From the NCBI GenBank assembly GCA_002709045.1, contig PAPJ01000009.1, positions 41,058 to 88,717 of the forward strand: a stretch of DNA of 47,660 nt, written 5' to 3'. The notes under the pieces were generated by a model. That model did no database searches. It had not been told where the DNA came from and saw only the letters and a list, made by a program, of their open reading frames with translations. Source of the DNA: Planctomycetaceae bacterium. GTDB lineage: Bacteria; Planctomycetota; Planctomycetia; Pirellulales; Pirellulaceae. The position numbers were made by a program, and so were the translations under genes. Shown piece after piece: positions 25,618 through 34,460 of this stretch; within the stretch, counting starts at the first letter, position 1; every line of letters starts with the position of its first letter.

Positions 25618-27057
25618 CTAGGTAATGATGTCGTACAGCACGTTTCCATGAACGTCTGTAAGTCGCATGTCACGTCCGCCAAACCGGTAAGTCAAATCCA
25701 TGTGATTGATACCCATCAGGTGTAGAGCAGTTGCCCACATGTCCCAGACAGTCGCTTTGTTTTCCACAACGTGATAACCATACTCATCGGTCTTGCCGTA
25801 AGCGACACCACCCTTGATACCACCACCTGCCATAAAGATGCTAAATCCATACGGGTCATGGTCGCGACCGTCGCTACCTTGTGCAAACGGTGTCCGTCCA
25901 AACTCGCCAGCAAAAACAATCAGAGTGTCTTTGAGAAGGTCTCGCTGCTTAAGATCTTTAATAAGTGCGGCGATTGGCTGGTCGACCTGATTGCCCATGC
26001 CACCATGCCCGATCTTGATACCACCATGATTGTCCCAGGGGTTTGCTGCACCGCCACCACCGATGCCTGACTGTAGACAGGATAGTTCGATGAAACGCAC
26101 TCCCTTTTCAACTAATCGCCGAGCCAGAATGCACTGGCGTGCATAATGGCCTTTCTTTACATCCGGATCATTTACTCCGTACATCTCAAAAGTTGCTGCA
26201 GACTCAGCTGACAGGTCAACAACATCCGGTACGGCCGCCTGCATTTTGTAAGCCATCTCATAGTTGCGAATGGCGGATTCAACATCCGTATTATGGGCTG
26301 TGTTTTGGAGGAATCCGTTGTCGAGATTGCTAATGAAGTTAAGACGTTTACGCTGTCTGCGGTCCGCTTCTTTAGGGACAATATTGGAAACGGGAGGGGC
26401 CTTATCCAGAGTAATGCTGGACGCTTGATGAATTGCTGGTAGGTAGCCATTACTAAAAAGACCAACACCACCGTGAGGAGGTACGCTACCCCCACTGTTT
26501 AATACAACAAATCCCGGTAAATTTTCATTCTCACTTCCCAAACCGTAGGTCATCCAGGCACCCGCGCTTGGGTAGCCGCGGAAAGGGAACCCTGTATGCA
26601 TGAAATAGTTACCCTGAGCATGTTCGCTGAACTCAGCCGTCATCGACTTCACGATCGCCAGATCGTCGGCACAAGTGGCTAAATGCGGGAATAATTCACT
26701 TATTTCCAGTCCACTCTCGCCGCGCTTTTTAAATTCCCAGTGTGTCGGCATCAATGTGCCTTTATTGTTGAACTGGGTACGTTCAGTTTTGAAAGGGACA
26801 GGTTTTCCGGCTTCTGCCTGCAGTCGTGGTTTGTGATCGAACGTATCGCACTGTGACATCCCACCGGACATGTAGCAAAAGATGACGTGCTTCGCCTTTG
26901 GTTTGAAATGTGGAGTTCGAGGACCAAACGGTGAGTCCGCCGCCTGTGCGAGGTTCTCTTTAGCCAGTAAGCCGGCGAACGCAGCCAGTCCAAAACCTGT
27001 GGAAGTTCGGGATAACAGTTGTCGTCGACTAAAACCTTGTGGATTCTGCATAGTCAT
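25618..27057 (-). CDS. DUF1501 family secreted protein (copy 2)
   Basis: The 479-residue protein begins with a Tat-type leader (SRRQLLSRTSTGFGLAAFAG) and an AQAADS cleavage region. The DUF1501 landmarks are present: YMSGGMSQCDTFDHKP, the central DNHGGIKIGHGG, and GEFGRTPFAQGSDGRDHDPYGFSIFMAGGG. It follows the large DUF1549/DUF1553 gene by 5 bases on the same strand, so the two are surely co-transcribed. The C-terminal YRFGGRDMRLTDVHG is the sequence commonly seen in this subgroup. It is likely exported folded to the periplasm. The substrate is unknown. Confidence 0.92.
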   Translation of the reverse strand: MTMQNPQGFSRRQLLSRTSTGFGLAAFAGLLAKENLAQAADSPFGPRTPHFKPKAKHVIFCYMSGGMSQCDTFDHKPRLQAEAGKPVPFKTERTQFNNKGTLMPTHWEFKKRGESGLEISELFPHLATCADDLAIVKSMTAEFSEHAQGNYFMHTGFPFRGYPSAGAWMTYGLGSENENLPGFVVLNSGGSVPPHGGVGLFSNGYLPAIHQASSITLDKAPPVSNIVPKEADRRQRKRLNFISNLDNGFLQNTAHNTDVESAIRNYEMAYKMQAAVPDVVDLSAESAATFEMYGVNDPDVKKGHYARQCILARRLVEKGVRFIELSCLQSGIGGGGAANPWDNHGGIKIGHGGMGNQVDQPIAALIKDLKQRDLLKDTLIVFAGEFGRTPFAQGSDGRDHDPYGFSIFMAGGGIKGGVAYGKTDEYGYHVVENKATVWDMWATALHLMGINHMDLTYRFGGRDMRLTDVHGNVLYDIIT

Positions 27058-27062
27058 TTAAG

Positions 27063-30000
27063 TTACCGAATGAAGATAAATTCTTTAAGGTTAAACAGGG
27101 ATTGGGCAAAATCATGCCAGGCCTGACGGGTTGGAGTTACATTTGCCTCCGACCTACGTATACCGGTTAATGTACTTTGGAGATTGTCTATTTGTTGTGC
27201 CAATAGATCGATTTGCTTCAATTGGTTTTCTGATAATGCCTCGCGAATTAGCTTTTCCGATACGAAGAAGCTCTGACCAGTTGCGAGGCCTTTGATTACA
27301 TTTTCCGAAAGAATCTCGTCATACAACGCTGCCCGGAAGATCTTACCAGTCAGGTTGTGATTACCACCGGCGGGAGAGTGTCTCAGTCCGAGATTGATTA
27401 TTGAGTTGGCACCCTGATAGGTCTGTAGGCCGGAAGACACATAGGGTTTGCCGTAAGGTTCGCCATTACGGAACATGGCAATCGAACCGTCTTGTTTGTA
27501 GGTTATGGCAAGATGTACCGGCTGAGTGAGTGCATCGTTTTCTGCAGGGCCGGCAACACGTTCTGTACGAGCAAAGCCATTACTGCCGGGCATCCATAAC
27601 CGCGCATCCCTTTCTCCGTAGACGATAGCATCGAAAATGATACCGTTGGTGGTTTGGATATTGATGACGCCTCCACCTCGTTGATCCAGATTGTCGAGTT
27701 GAACGACGACAGAAAGCGTTTTCTCCGCGACATCTTTGGAGAGTTGACCGGAGTGGGCATAGGCATTGCCACCTTGGAGTGTTAGGGCTCCGTCTTCAAG
27801 CAGAGCTCCGTTTTGCAGGCTTAACCTGAGACCATTGACGGTATCAGTCAGGACATCGTCTCCCTCCTGAAAGTTCCAGTTATGAAGTGGTTGAGGAACC
27901 TCAACCTGAGGCTGGTCTCCATTCTTAAACTCTTCCATTAGCCGTTTACGTATCGGCTCAACAATAGCGGTGCGCTGTTGAATGACGCTATCCAGCATGT
28001 CATTGAGTTTTGCAATCTCACTCGCTTGTTTTTGATTGTCAAGAATCAGTGATTCGATAAAGTCTTTGCTGGCAGTCAGCTCCTGAGGGGTTGCTGGTCT
28101 GGAGAGAGCTCGTAAAAACATGTGATTAATTTTATCTGCAGGTTCGGCAAGAGTTTGGTTGTTGAATACTGAATCGGCAAAGAGTTTAGCGCGATTAATT
28201 ACCAGGTCGTTGTTTAATAACGTAAGCGATTGGGCAGGTACATTCGTTGTGCTGCGAGCTCCCATCGTTGTGGTCGGATCAGGGAAGTCAAATGCACGCA
28301 TAAATGGGTCCAGATTATTGCGGGCAATGACAACGTAAATGCTGCGTCGATTACTTCCGCCATTCGCACTACCTTCATACATCCGGTCTTCCAGAACTCC
28401 GGCACTTTGTAGTATTGAGTCTCGAATGGACTCGGCGTCCAGACGATTGATTGGGAACCGCGCCAGCATCACAGAAGCCTGATCACTATCAGTCTTTTCA
28501 TTCACGCTCGACTGCCGGAACGTATCACTGAGTACGATGTGTTTTATCGTCTGCTTGAAGGACCAATCGTTTCTCGCCATGTATTGAACTAGATAATCAA
28601 GCAGTTGCGGGTGACTTGGCTTTTGACCAAGACGGCCAAAGTTGTCCGGAGTTGGAACGATACCCCGACCAAACAGATAGTGCCAAATACGATTGGCAAT
28701 AACCCGGCCGACTAGCGGATTCTCAGGGGCAGTTAAATCCTCGGCTAATTCCAGACGACCACTGCCGGTGGTTTCATAGTGGGATTCTCCGAAGACTTCG
28801 AGGAACCCGCGTGGTACCTGATCACTTTGAGTTTTAGGATTTCCGCGGACCCACAGTGGATGGTCAACGCCATGCCGGTCAATCACTCCGGGAACGCGTG
28901 TTGGAATGGGAAGGCCCTGGTCGACTGCCCGATACTGATTTACCAGATCGACAATTTCAGAGTTGTCCGCCAGTCGGTTGGGAAGCAGATTAGAGCGAAC
29001 AAAAAATCCGAGGAAGCGAGCTTGTTGATCGGTTAGCGTATCATTCGTCCAGGCCTGAATCGTGGCCTGCAAAGTATCGCTGTAGGCTTTAACAATCGCC
29101 TCGTATGAGGTGAGTTCACCGGAATACAGAGCTGCGAGTCGATTGGGGGCTTCTGACGGAGCCTGTTGTCCTTGTTTGGTAACAACAAAATCGGTGATGC
29201 CCCACCAACTTCGATCATTCGCCTTTCGTTCGATTGGTAAGTCATACGCAGTGGCTAATTCAAAGTGAACACTGTTGTCGGTAAAGAAAACCATGTCATG
29301 CTGTTGCCACTGAGGTGTTACTGCTTTGGGCTCATTGCCGTTGTAGAGCAGTCCCAGCACGCGGGGATAGTTTTCAACTGCCGGTCGCCCTCTTACTCCC
29401 CCCACTCCGGAGTAACGGAACCACATTTTTTCGAAGTCGACCGGGAATTCAGGAGATTGCAGAATGCCATTGTGTCGGGTCGAGAGACCATGTGTATAAA
29501 TACCACCTTCATGAATGTTGTCAATAATTTGCTCGCCGTCGACGAGTACTGAGAACATACCTGCCGCACTGACCTGATGCAGTGTTCCGTTACCCGTCGT
29601 GATCCACTCTGCGGCTTGTTCCGGAACACTCAGATCCCAGCGTTGTCCTAAATCCTGTGCAAAGAAGTCTTCCTCCTTTTGCTTTGCTGCCTGCCATTCC
29701 TCCTGCAATGCATTCCATCGCGTTTGAAGAGCCTCATCTTCGAGTGATTGCAGTTGCTCAAATTCAAATAAGGGATTGGTATCGGCATTGTCCTTGGCAG
29801 CATCGATTTGCGCAGTCCACTGTTCTGTTTGAGCGGATTGACGACCTAGTAATTGCACAAGTTGCTCGGCTGTCTGCAACCACTTCTTTGCTAACCCGGC
29901 TTTAATCTCTTGCTTGAGATTCTCGAGTGTCACTTTATCCCGCTCCAGAATATCCGGGCTGTCTGCTGATAGCAGGGCAGGGCGGAGGTTGTCAAAGATT

Positions 30001-31145
30001 CCAAAGAAGCGGAAGTAGTCGGCCTGACTAATCGCATCAAACTTGTGATTGTGACAGCGTGCACATGAAACGGTAAGACCCAGAAATGCTTTGCTGATGA
30101 CGTCGACCTGGTTGTCGTTAAATGTCAGCATTTCGGCGACCGGATCCACCGGCGAAAATCCGTGTGGCACAAATCGATAGTGCCCGGTTCCGATCAGCGA
30201 TTCGTTTAGTGTGGCTTGTTGACTATACCGAGGATTTTCAAGCAGATCGCCGGCGATATGCTCACGCACCAACTGCATGTAAGAGATGTCATGATTGAAG
30301 GCCCGAATCAGATAGTCTCGGTAGCGGTAAGTGAATGGAATCGACGGGTCTCCTTCGCTTCCGTGGGAATCGGTAAACCGAATAACGTCCATCCAGTGTC
30401 GTGCCCAGCGTTCTCCAAATCTCGGTGAAGCCAGTAGTTCATCTACGAATGCTTCATACTTTTGGTCGTTCAGATCGTTGCCATATTTGTCGATTTGTTC
30501 CAGTGTGGGCGCCAGGCCTGTTAAAGCAAAGCTTGTCCGTCGTATCAGGGTGCCGGCATCTGCCGGGCTGGCGACAGGTAGTTTTTCCTGCTCCAGTCGC
30601 TGTTGAATAAATAGATCCACCGGGTGATCCGAGTTGGCAGGCTGCGAAGGTAGGGCCGGGTTTGTAACCGGTTGAAAACTCCACCACTTGGAACGGCGAT
30701 CACGAACCGCTTCCCAGGAGATGACTGCATCGAGTTCTTTTGCTGTCGGTGCAGTATCGCGCGGGTCAAAAGCACCGTCTTTAATCCATTTTTGAAAATC
30801 GCCAATGACCTGCTTGCTCAGTTTAGGACCGTCGGCAGGCATCCGCATCTCATTTTGATGCCGCAAAGCCTGTAGCAAAGTACTCGCGTCGATATCCTCC
30901 AGATTGATGGCCGCACCGCTGAAACCGCCGGTTAACAGACCCTGCTTGAAATCCACTGCCAGATCACCTTCTTTGGTGCCGTGGCTGTTGTGGCATTTAT
31001 AGCAATGTTCAATCAGAACAGGACGGATCCGGCCCTCAAAGAATTCACGCTTTTGTATTTCCGTTTGCCCTTTGCTAACCATTGGAGCAAGAACCAGCAG
31101 GAAAACGGTTAACTGCAGAAGTTTCGATAAATCAATTCTTCTCAT
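27063..31145 (-). CDS. Large planctomycete cytochrome-DUF1549-DUF1553-LamG protein
   Basis: Counting from the ATG at 31145 the protein has 1360 residues. After a signal peptide (about 1-27) come a Planctomycete cytochrome-C module (about 38-130, haem motif CYKCH), DUF1549 (about 180-400, with a second CxxCH, CARCHNHKFDAI), a long middle region (about 400-780), DUF1553 (about 790-1030, with NRIWHYLFGRGIVPTPDNFG), a coiled stretch and a LamG/concanavalin-like domain (about 1130-1270). The track frame opens at a TTG (31172), but the ATG gives a normal leader. It heads an operon with DUF1501 copy 2. It probably works outside the inner membrane on a polymer; enzyme activity is unproven. Confidence 0.92.
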   Translation of the reverse strand: MRRIDLSKLLQLTVFLLVLAPMVSKGQTEIQKREFFEGRIRPVLIEHCYKCHNSHGTKEGDLAVDFKQGLLTGGFSGAAINLEDIDASTLLQALRHQNEMRMPADGPKLSKQVIGDFQKWIKDGAFDPRDTAPTAKELDAVISWEAVRDRRSKWWSFQPVTNPALPSQPANSDHPVDLFIQQRLEQEKLPVASPADAGTLIRRTSFALTGLAPTLEQIDKYGNDLNDQKYEAFVDELLASPRFGERWARHWMDVIRFTDSHGSEGDPSIPFTYRYRDYLIRAFNHDISYMQLVREHIAGDLLENPRYSQQATLNESLIGTGHYRFVPHGFSPVDPVAEMLTFNDNQVDVISKAFLGLTVSCARCHNHKFDAISQADYFRFFGIFDNLRPALLSADSPDILERDKVTLENLKQEIKAGLAKKWLQTAEQLVQLLGRQSAQTEQWTAQIDAAKDNADTNPLFEFEQLQSLEDEALQTRWNALQEEWQAAKQKEEDFFAQDLGQRWDLSVPEQAAEWITTGNGTLHQVSAAGMFSVLVDGEQIIDNIHEGGIYTHGLSTRHNGILQSPEFPVDFEKMWFRYSGVGGVRGRPAVENYPRVLGLLYNGNEPKAVTPQWQQHDMVFFTDNSVHFELATAYDLPIERKANDRSWWGITDFVVTKQGQQAPSEAPNRLAALYSGELTSYEAIVKAYSDTLQATIQAWTNDTLTDQQARFLGFFVRSNLLPNRLADNSEIVDLVNQYRAVDQGLPIPTRVPGVIDRHGVDHPLWVRGNPKTQSDQVPRGFLEVFGESHYETTGSGRLELAEDLTAPENPLVGRVIANRIWHYLFGRGIVPTPDNFGRLGQKPSHPQLLDYLVQYMARNDWSFKQTIKHIVLSDTFRQSSVNEKTDSDQASVMLARFPINRLDAESIRDSILQSAGVLEDRMYEGSANGGSNRRSIYVVIARNNLDPFMRAFDFPDPTTTMGARSTTNVPAQSLTLLNNDLVINRAKLFADSVFNNQTLAEPADKINHMFLRALSRPATPQELTASKDFIESLILDNQKQASEIAKLNDMLDSVIQQRTAIVEPIRKRLMEEFKNGDQPQVEVPQPLHNWNFQEGDDVLTDTVNGLRLSLQNGALLEDGALTLQGGNAYAHSGQLSKDVAEKTLSVVVQLDNLDQRGGGVINIQTTNGIIFDAIVYGERDARLWMPGSNGFARTERVAGPAENDALTQPVHLAITYKQDGSIAMFRNGEPYGKPYVSSGLQTYQGANSIINLGLRHSPAGGNHNLTGKIFRAALYDEILSENVIKGLATGQSFFVSEKLIREALSENQLKQIDLLAQQIDNLQSTLTGIRRSEANVTPTRQAWHDFAQSLFNLKEFIFIR

Positions 31146-31232
31146 AGAAAACGGCAGCAAAGTGAGAGGCAAGAAGATCGTTAATTAACTAATTATAAAC
31201 CATCCTTGGTCTCAATTGTTAAGCTCTTATTG

Positions 31233-31279
31233 CTAATCCATTATGACAACACGCGTCAAGAGCGGCATTTTAGATACCG
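31233..31279 (-). repeat. Degenerate copy of the 3' end of the tungstate ABC ATPase gene
   Basis: Aligned with 32222-32268 it matches at 41 of 47 bases, including a 15-base exact run, in the same orientation. Both copies begin exactly at the TAG stop (minus strand) and read MPLLTRV..MD before it. Five of the six mismatches change amino acids, so the copy is probably not under coding selection. Similarity stops abruptly on both sides. Confidence 0.8.
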
Positions 31280-31321
31280 TAAATACCGTATACTTGCAGT
31301 GAGAAAAAAGTTGGGTTGGCG

Positions 31322-31423
31322 GTGAAAGCGATTGTTTCTGGTGATGTCCTGAAGAATCTTGGCTCGCTGACTAACCCCGCATCGCTGAAAAGCTATAAAA
31401 AAGTAGTCTCGATGGATGAGTAA
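31322..31423 (+). CDS. Possible 33-residue leader ORF overlapping the DUF456 gene
   Basis: The frame GTG AAA GCG...GAT GAG TAA gives VKAIVSGDVLKNLGSLTNPA and 13 further residues ending SMDE. Its stop overlaps the DUF456 start as TAATG, the arrangement of coupled genes. A TTG two codons earlier (31316) is an alternative start. The composition is protein-like (amphipathic, lysine-rich), but the peptide is too short to recognise and could be the tail of a degraded gene. The phrase ATGGATGA occurs both in its last codons and just inside DUF456. Confidence 0.35.
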   Translation: MKAIVSGDVLKNLGSLTNPASLKSYKKVVSMDE

Positions 31424-31992
31424 TGGTCATGGATGAATCGGCATATCTGAGTTGGAATTTGGTCTATGCACTGATTTTATTAACCCTCTTTATGGGCTGT
31501 TGGGTATTGAATTCATTGTCGGCACCGGGTAACTGGCTGATGGTTCTCTGTGCCGCCTTGTATTCCGGGTTGATGCCTGCGGCATCACCTTATGCGTTTG
31601 GCTGGTGGGTGGTGGCGGCACTGGCTGGGCTCGCCGGAATTGGCGAGTTGTTGGAATTGGCGACTAGCGCTGTAGGAACGCGGAAAGCGGGTGGTAGCCG
31701 TAAAGGCGCAATCTTAGCAGTGGTTGGTTCATTTGTGGGCAGTATCGCCGGTGTGATATTAGGTATTCCCATTCCGATTCCGGTTCTTGGTTCTCTGGTC
31801 AGCGCATTGTTATTTGCCGGATGCGGGGCGATGATAGGTGCCTATTTGGGAGAACGCTGGGATGGTAAGGAAAATAGGGATGCCTGGCGAATTGGGTTCA
31901 CAAGTTTCTGGGCAAGGTTGGTTGGTTCTTTTGTGAAATTACTATTTGGCCTCTTCATGATTTTTGTTGGCAGTGTGGCGATGCTGGTCTAG
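31423..31992 (+). CDS. DUF456 family membrane protein
   Basis: The 189-residue protein has helices at about 10-28, 33-48, 55-75, 95-120, 122-140 and 160-185. The glycine-rich helix GSFVGSIAGVILGIPIPIPVLGSLVSALLFAGCGAMIGAYLGE is the diagnostic DUF456 core. These proteins resemble glycine-zipper membrane proteins. Their function is not known. An in-frame ATG at 31429 (MDESAYLS) could be the true start. The gene sits between two imperfect copies of the 3' end of the ABC ATPase gene and faces it convergently. Confidence 0.85.
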   Translation: MVMDESAYLSWNLVYALILLTLFMGCWVLNSLSAPGNWLMVLCAALYSGLMPAASPYAFGWWVVAALAGLAGIGELLELATSAVGTRKAGGSRKGAILAVVGSFVGSIAGVILGIPIPIPVLGSLVSALLFAGCGAMIGAYLGERWDGKENRDAWRIGFTSFWARLVGSFVKLLFGLFMIFVGSVAMLV

Positions 31993-32020
31993 GGTGCGTT
32001 AGGATCGTCATTGCTGATCA

Positions 32021-32212
32021 CTATTGAAGGTGACCAGTTTCGAGCAACTGATGATAGTGACCTGTGAGCTCATTGAGAATGTGATTCAAGACACGGAGTA
32101 GATACTTTCCGTTGGCACAGAGATCCGGGCGTGGCTTCAACGCAGCATGCAGTTGCGGTGTTGCCGGACAGTTCAGCGTTTCTATTTTGTCTAATCTAAT
32201 TGCCGGTTTCAA
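32021..32212 (-). CDS. Possible 63-residue ORF after the ABC ATPase gene
   Basis: The frame begins with TTG nine bases after the ABC ATPase stop and has a protein-like helical C-terminal half (LLRVLNHILNELTGHYHQLLE). There is no ATG and no recognisable family. It could be a short operon-end gene or the remnant of a longer one. It lies inside the segment bounded by the two direct repeats. Confidence 0.3.
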   Translation of the reverse strand: MKPAIRLDKIETLNCPATPQLHAALKPRPDLCANGKYLLRVLNHILNELTGHYHQLLETGHLQ

Positions 32213-32221
32213 TGAATTGAA

Positions 32222-32268
32222 CTAATCCATTGTGATAACACGCGTCAAGAGTGGCATTTCAGGTAGCG
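32222..32268 (-). repeat. Intact partner of the duplicated 3' end
   Basis: These are the last 15 codons and stop of the ABC ATPase gene, matched at 41 of 47 bases by 31233-31279. The two copies are 989 bases apart in direct orientation. Confidence 0.8.
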
Positions 32269-32809
32269 GAGAAGGCGAGCTAATTAGAATGGTCGTGTCT
32301 CTAAGCGAATTGAGATAATTACTTGTGGCATTGATTCCCGGCGAATCCATGTCTGCAAAAGGTTCGTCCAGCAGTAAGAGCGCCGGTGACAGGATCATTG
32401 TTCGGCCAAGTGCCACCCGTCGACGTTCACCACCGGACAGGTATTTTACTTTGCGATCGAGCAGTTTGGTGATTTCAATTTTATCGGCGATTTCACGAGC
32501 CACATCATCGGCATGCGGTATCGATTTCCCGGACGTCCCATACAAAAGATTGGTCAATACAGTTCCTCGGAAGAGATACGGATTTTGTTGGACGAAGCCA
32601 ACAGGTTTTAACTCAGCGGGAATATCGATTTGCCCTTCATAATCCTGTTCGAGTCCGGCAATCACTCGGAAAAGCGTCGATTTTCCGGAACCGTTCAGGC
32701 CCTGGATATGGATTCGCTCCCCCTGCTCAACCGTAAGTTGATCAAAAGCACAAATGCATCGGTCTTTACGAGTTACCCGAAGATTTTGAATGTGCAGTGG
32801 CCTGCTCAT
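32222..32809 (-). CDS. tupC: Tungstate-type ABC transporter ATPase (TupC-like) lacking the H-loop histidine
   Basis: Walker A GLNGSGKST (37-45), the Q-loop region FVQQNPYLF, signature LSGGERRRVALGR and Walker B LLLLDEPFADMD are all present. The usual switch histidine after the last strand (family ...T-H-D) is absent. The sequence there reads TTILISSPSPLPEM, with Ser-Pro in its place. It is 195 residues, short for the family (usually 210-240). Its start overlaps the permease stop (ATGA). Tungstate is assigned from the TupA partner. Loss of the histidine could weaken ATP hydrolysis or be compensated, and this cannot be judged here. Confidence 0.82.
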   Translation of the reverse strand: MSRPLHIQNLRVTRKDRCICAFDQLTVEQGERIHIQGLNGSGKSTLFRVIAGLEQDYEGQIDIPAELKPVGFVQQNPYLFRGTVLTNLLYGTSGKSIPHADDVAREIADKIEITKLLDRKVKYLSGGERRRVALGRTMILSPALLLLDEPFADMDSPGINATSNYLNSLRDTTILISSPSPLPEMPLLTRVITMD

Positions 32810-33501
32810 GATTCGTCCTCCCGACTAACAAACGCGATGATGACCGTGATACATATTGCTATCGCCAAAAGAATTAAACTCATGGCTACTGCTCGGGAGA
32901 ACTCCCCTCGGGCAGTCTCCAATGTTGTGGACGTAGATAATGTTCGTGTTTTAAACTTAAGATTGCCACCCACCATGATGGCAATCCCAAGTTCGGTGAA
33001 GCAGCGGGCAAAGGCAGTTAAGATCGCAAGCATGATAGGCAGACGGGCCTCGGACAGGTATGTCTTCCATCGTTGGAGAGGACCGGCACCAAGCATAAGT
33101 GCCGTTTCCGGAATTCGGGGATCCAGATTTTTAATCCCGCCGTGGGTGAGACTGGTAATGATTGGCACGGCTAATAACACTTCACCGATAACGATGCCCC
33201 AGGAAGTATAAAGTAATTCCAGCGTTCCTAGTGGGCCTTGTCTTGCCAGCAGGGCGTAACCAATAAGCCCGATGAGTACTGTTGGAACGCCCATCATTCC
33301 CCGGAACAATGTGACCACCAGTCCGCGTCCGGTGAACCGATGTCGGGCCAGAAATGTCCCCATCGATATCCCCAGAATCGTACCAATGATAACTGCCGTA
33401 GTACTGACCCAAATGCTACGCCAGGCAGCATCCAATACCAGTGAGTCACCACTCACAAGTAGTTTGATTGCTTCAGTGATTCCGTTGAGAATCATTTCCA
33501 T
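32806..33501 (-). CDS. tupB: Tungstate-type ABC transporter permease (TupB-like)
   Basis: The 231-residue protein has five to six membrane helices and the permease coupling region near ARCFTELGIAIMVGGNLKFKTRTLSTSTTLETARG, which is characteristic of TupB-type permeases. It would form the membrane channel as a homodimer. It starts with ATG at 33501 (a second ATG at 33495), 15 bases after the binding-protein stop, and overlaps the ATPase start by four bases. The operon order is tupA-tupB-tupC. Confidence 0.88.
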   Translation of the reverse strand: MEMILNGITEAIKLLVSGDSLVLDAAWRSIWVSTTAVIIGTILGISMGTFLARHRFTGRGLVVTLFRGMMGVPTVLIGLIGYALLARQGPLGTLELLYTSWGIVIGEVLLAVPIITSLTHGGIKNLDPRIPETALMLGAGPLQRWKTYLSEARLPIMLAILTAFARCFTELGIAIMVGGNLKFKTRTLSTSTTLETARGEFSRAVAMSLILLAIAICITVIIAFVSREDES

Positions 33502-33516
33502 GACAAATATTCGGCC

Positions 33517-34347
33517 TTAGAGATTCAGTGGAGTGAAAAGAGGTTCCCCGTTGAACTGATAATTCTCAATCAGCGAGGCTGCTTTTTTTGAATTCAGGAA
33601 TTTGTATAGCTCTTCTGCTGCTTGCTCATTAATCTGCGCGCTTTTTTCAGGCCTAACCGTGATTACACTGTAGCGATTTTCGAGTAATTCCTCATTGCAG
33701 GTGATAGGTGAAAGTGTGATCTTATTTTGGAACTGAAGGTAGGTTCCGGCATCGCAAAGCGTGAACGCTTGTAATTCGCTGGCAATCATCAAGGTATTAC
33801 CCATTCCCTGACCGGTTTCGGTATAGGATTCGAAATCGGGGCGTACTTGGGATTGATCCCAGAGCTCGAGTTCTTTTTTATGAGTTCCGCTGTCGTCGCC
33901 GCGGGAGACAAAGCCAAGGTTGTTTTTGGCGATTGTTTTTAGTGCTTGTGAGATCGAAAAATTTTTTAATTCAGCAGATTTGTCAGGGTGCCCTAACAGC
34001 ACGAAATAATTCTTCATAAATGGACGATGTTGTTTACCGTGTTTGTTATTCATGAATTCGGCCTCTGCGGTTGGAGCATGGACGATCAATACATCCACTT
34101 CACCCCGTTGACCTAATTTGAGGGCAGCGCCTGTACCAACAGCGATAACAGACAGGTCACAGGGATACAAAGCTGTGAATTCCGGGAGTAAAACATCAAG
34201 TAAACCGGAATCACGCGTACTCGTGGTCGTGGCGATCCACAACGCTTGTTGATTTGTTTGAGCCGGCCGATTACAGCCAATAACCAGTATGATGATCAGA
34301 CAGAAACTGAAACGCTGTAGTGGTTTTAAGAGTCGGCAACGGGTCAT
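33517..34347 (-). CDS. tupA: Tungstate-binding lipoprotein (TupA-like)
   Basis: The 276-residue protein has a lipobox VIGC giving a lipid-anchored Cys25. The binding core has ATTTSTRDSGLLDVLLPEF, VGTGAALKLGQRGEVDVLIVHAP and SRGDDSGTHKKELELW, which together are the TupA family signature. It captures tungstate (possibly molybdate) outside the membrane and delivers it to TupB. Tungstate would supply tungsto- or molybdopterin enzymes; no such enzyme is in the window. The start at 34347 faces the divergent gene at 34555 across a region rich in inverted repeats. Confidence 0.9.
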   Translation of the reverse strand: MTRCRLLKPLQRFSFCLIIILVIGCNRPAQTNQQALWIATTTSTRDSGLLDVLLPEFTALYPCDLSVIAVGTGAALKLGQRGEVDVLIVHAPTAEAEFMNNKHGKQHRPFMKNYFVLLGHPDKSAELKNFSISQALKTIAKNNLGFVSRGDDSGTHKKELELWDQSQVRPDFESYTETGQGMGNTLMIASELQAFTLCDAGTYLQFQNKITLSPITCNEELLENRYSVITVRPEKSAQINEQAAEELYKFLNSKKAASLIENYQFNGEPLFTPLNL

Positions 34348-34390
34348 AGTAAATAGTTAGTGGTTCTGGTTTGCTTAGTTTTTGCGTATC

Positions 34391-34457
34391 AACAACCGAA
34401 AGTCCTTGAATCATCGATTAATTATAGATGATTGTCGAGTACTCGAGGGCGGTTGTT
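34391..34457. promoter_or_regulatory. Nested inverted repeats between tupA and the divergent repeat-protein gene
   Basis: Outer arms AACAACCG (34391-34398) and CGGTTGTT (34450-34457) enclose inner arms ATCATC and GATGAT (about 34410-34432) and a 12-base perfect palindrome TCGAGTACTCGA (34435-34446). It lies 44-110 bases upstream of the tupA start and about 100 bases upstream of the other gene. Operator or cruciform are both possible; no regulator is known. Confidence 0.45.
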
Positions 34458-34460
34458 ATT

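Noticed and set aside
31281..32221. Insertion sequence or integron cassette
   Set aside because: There is no transposase, integrase or terminal inverted repeat; only the diverged direct repeats suggest mobility, so it is reported as a finding and not as a mobile element.
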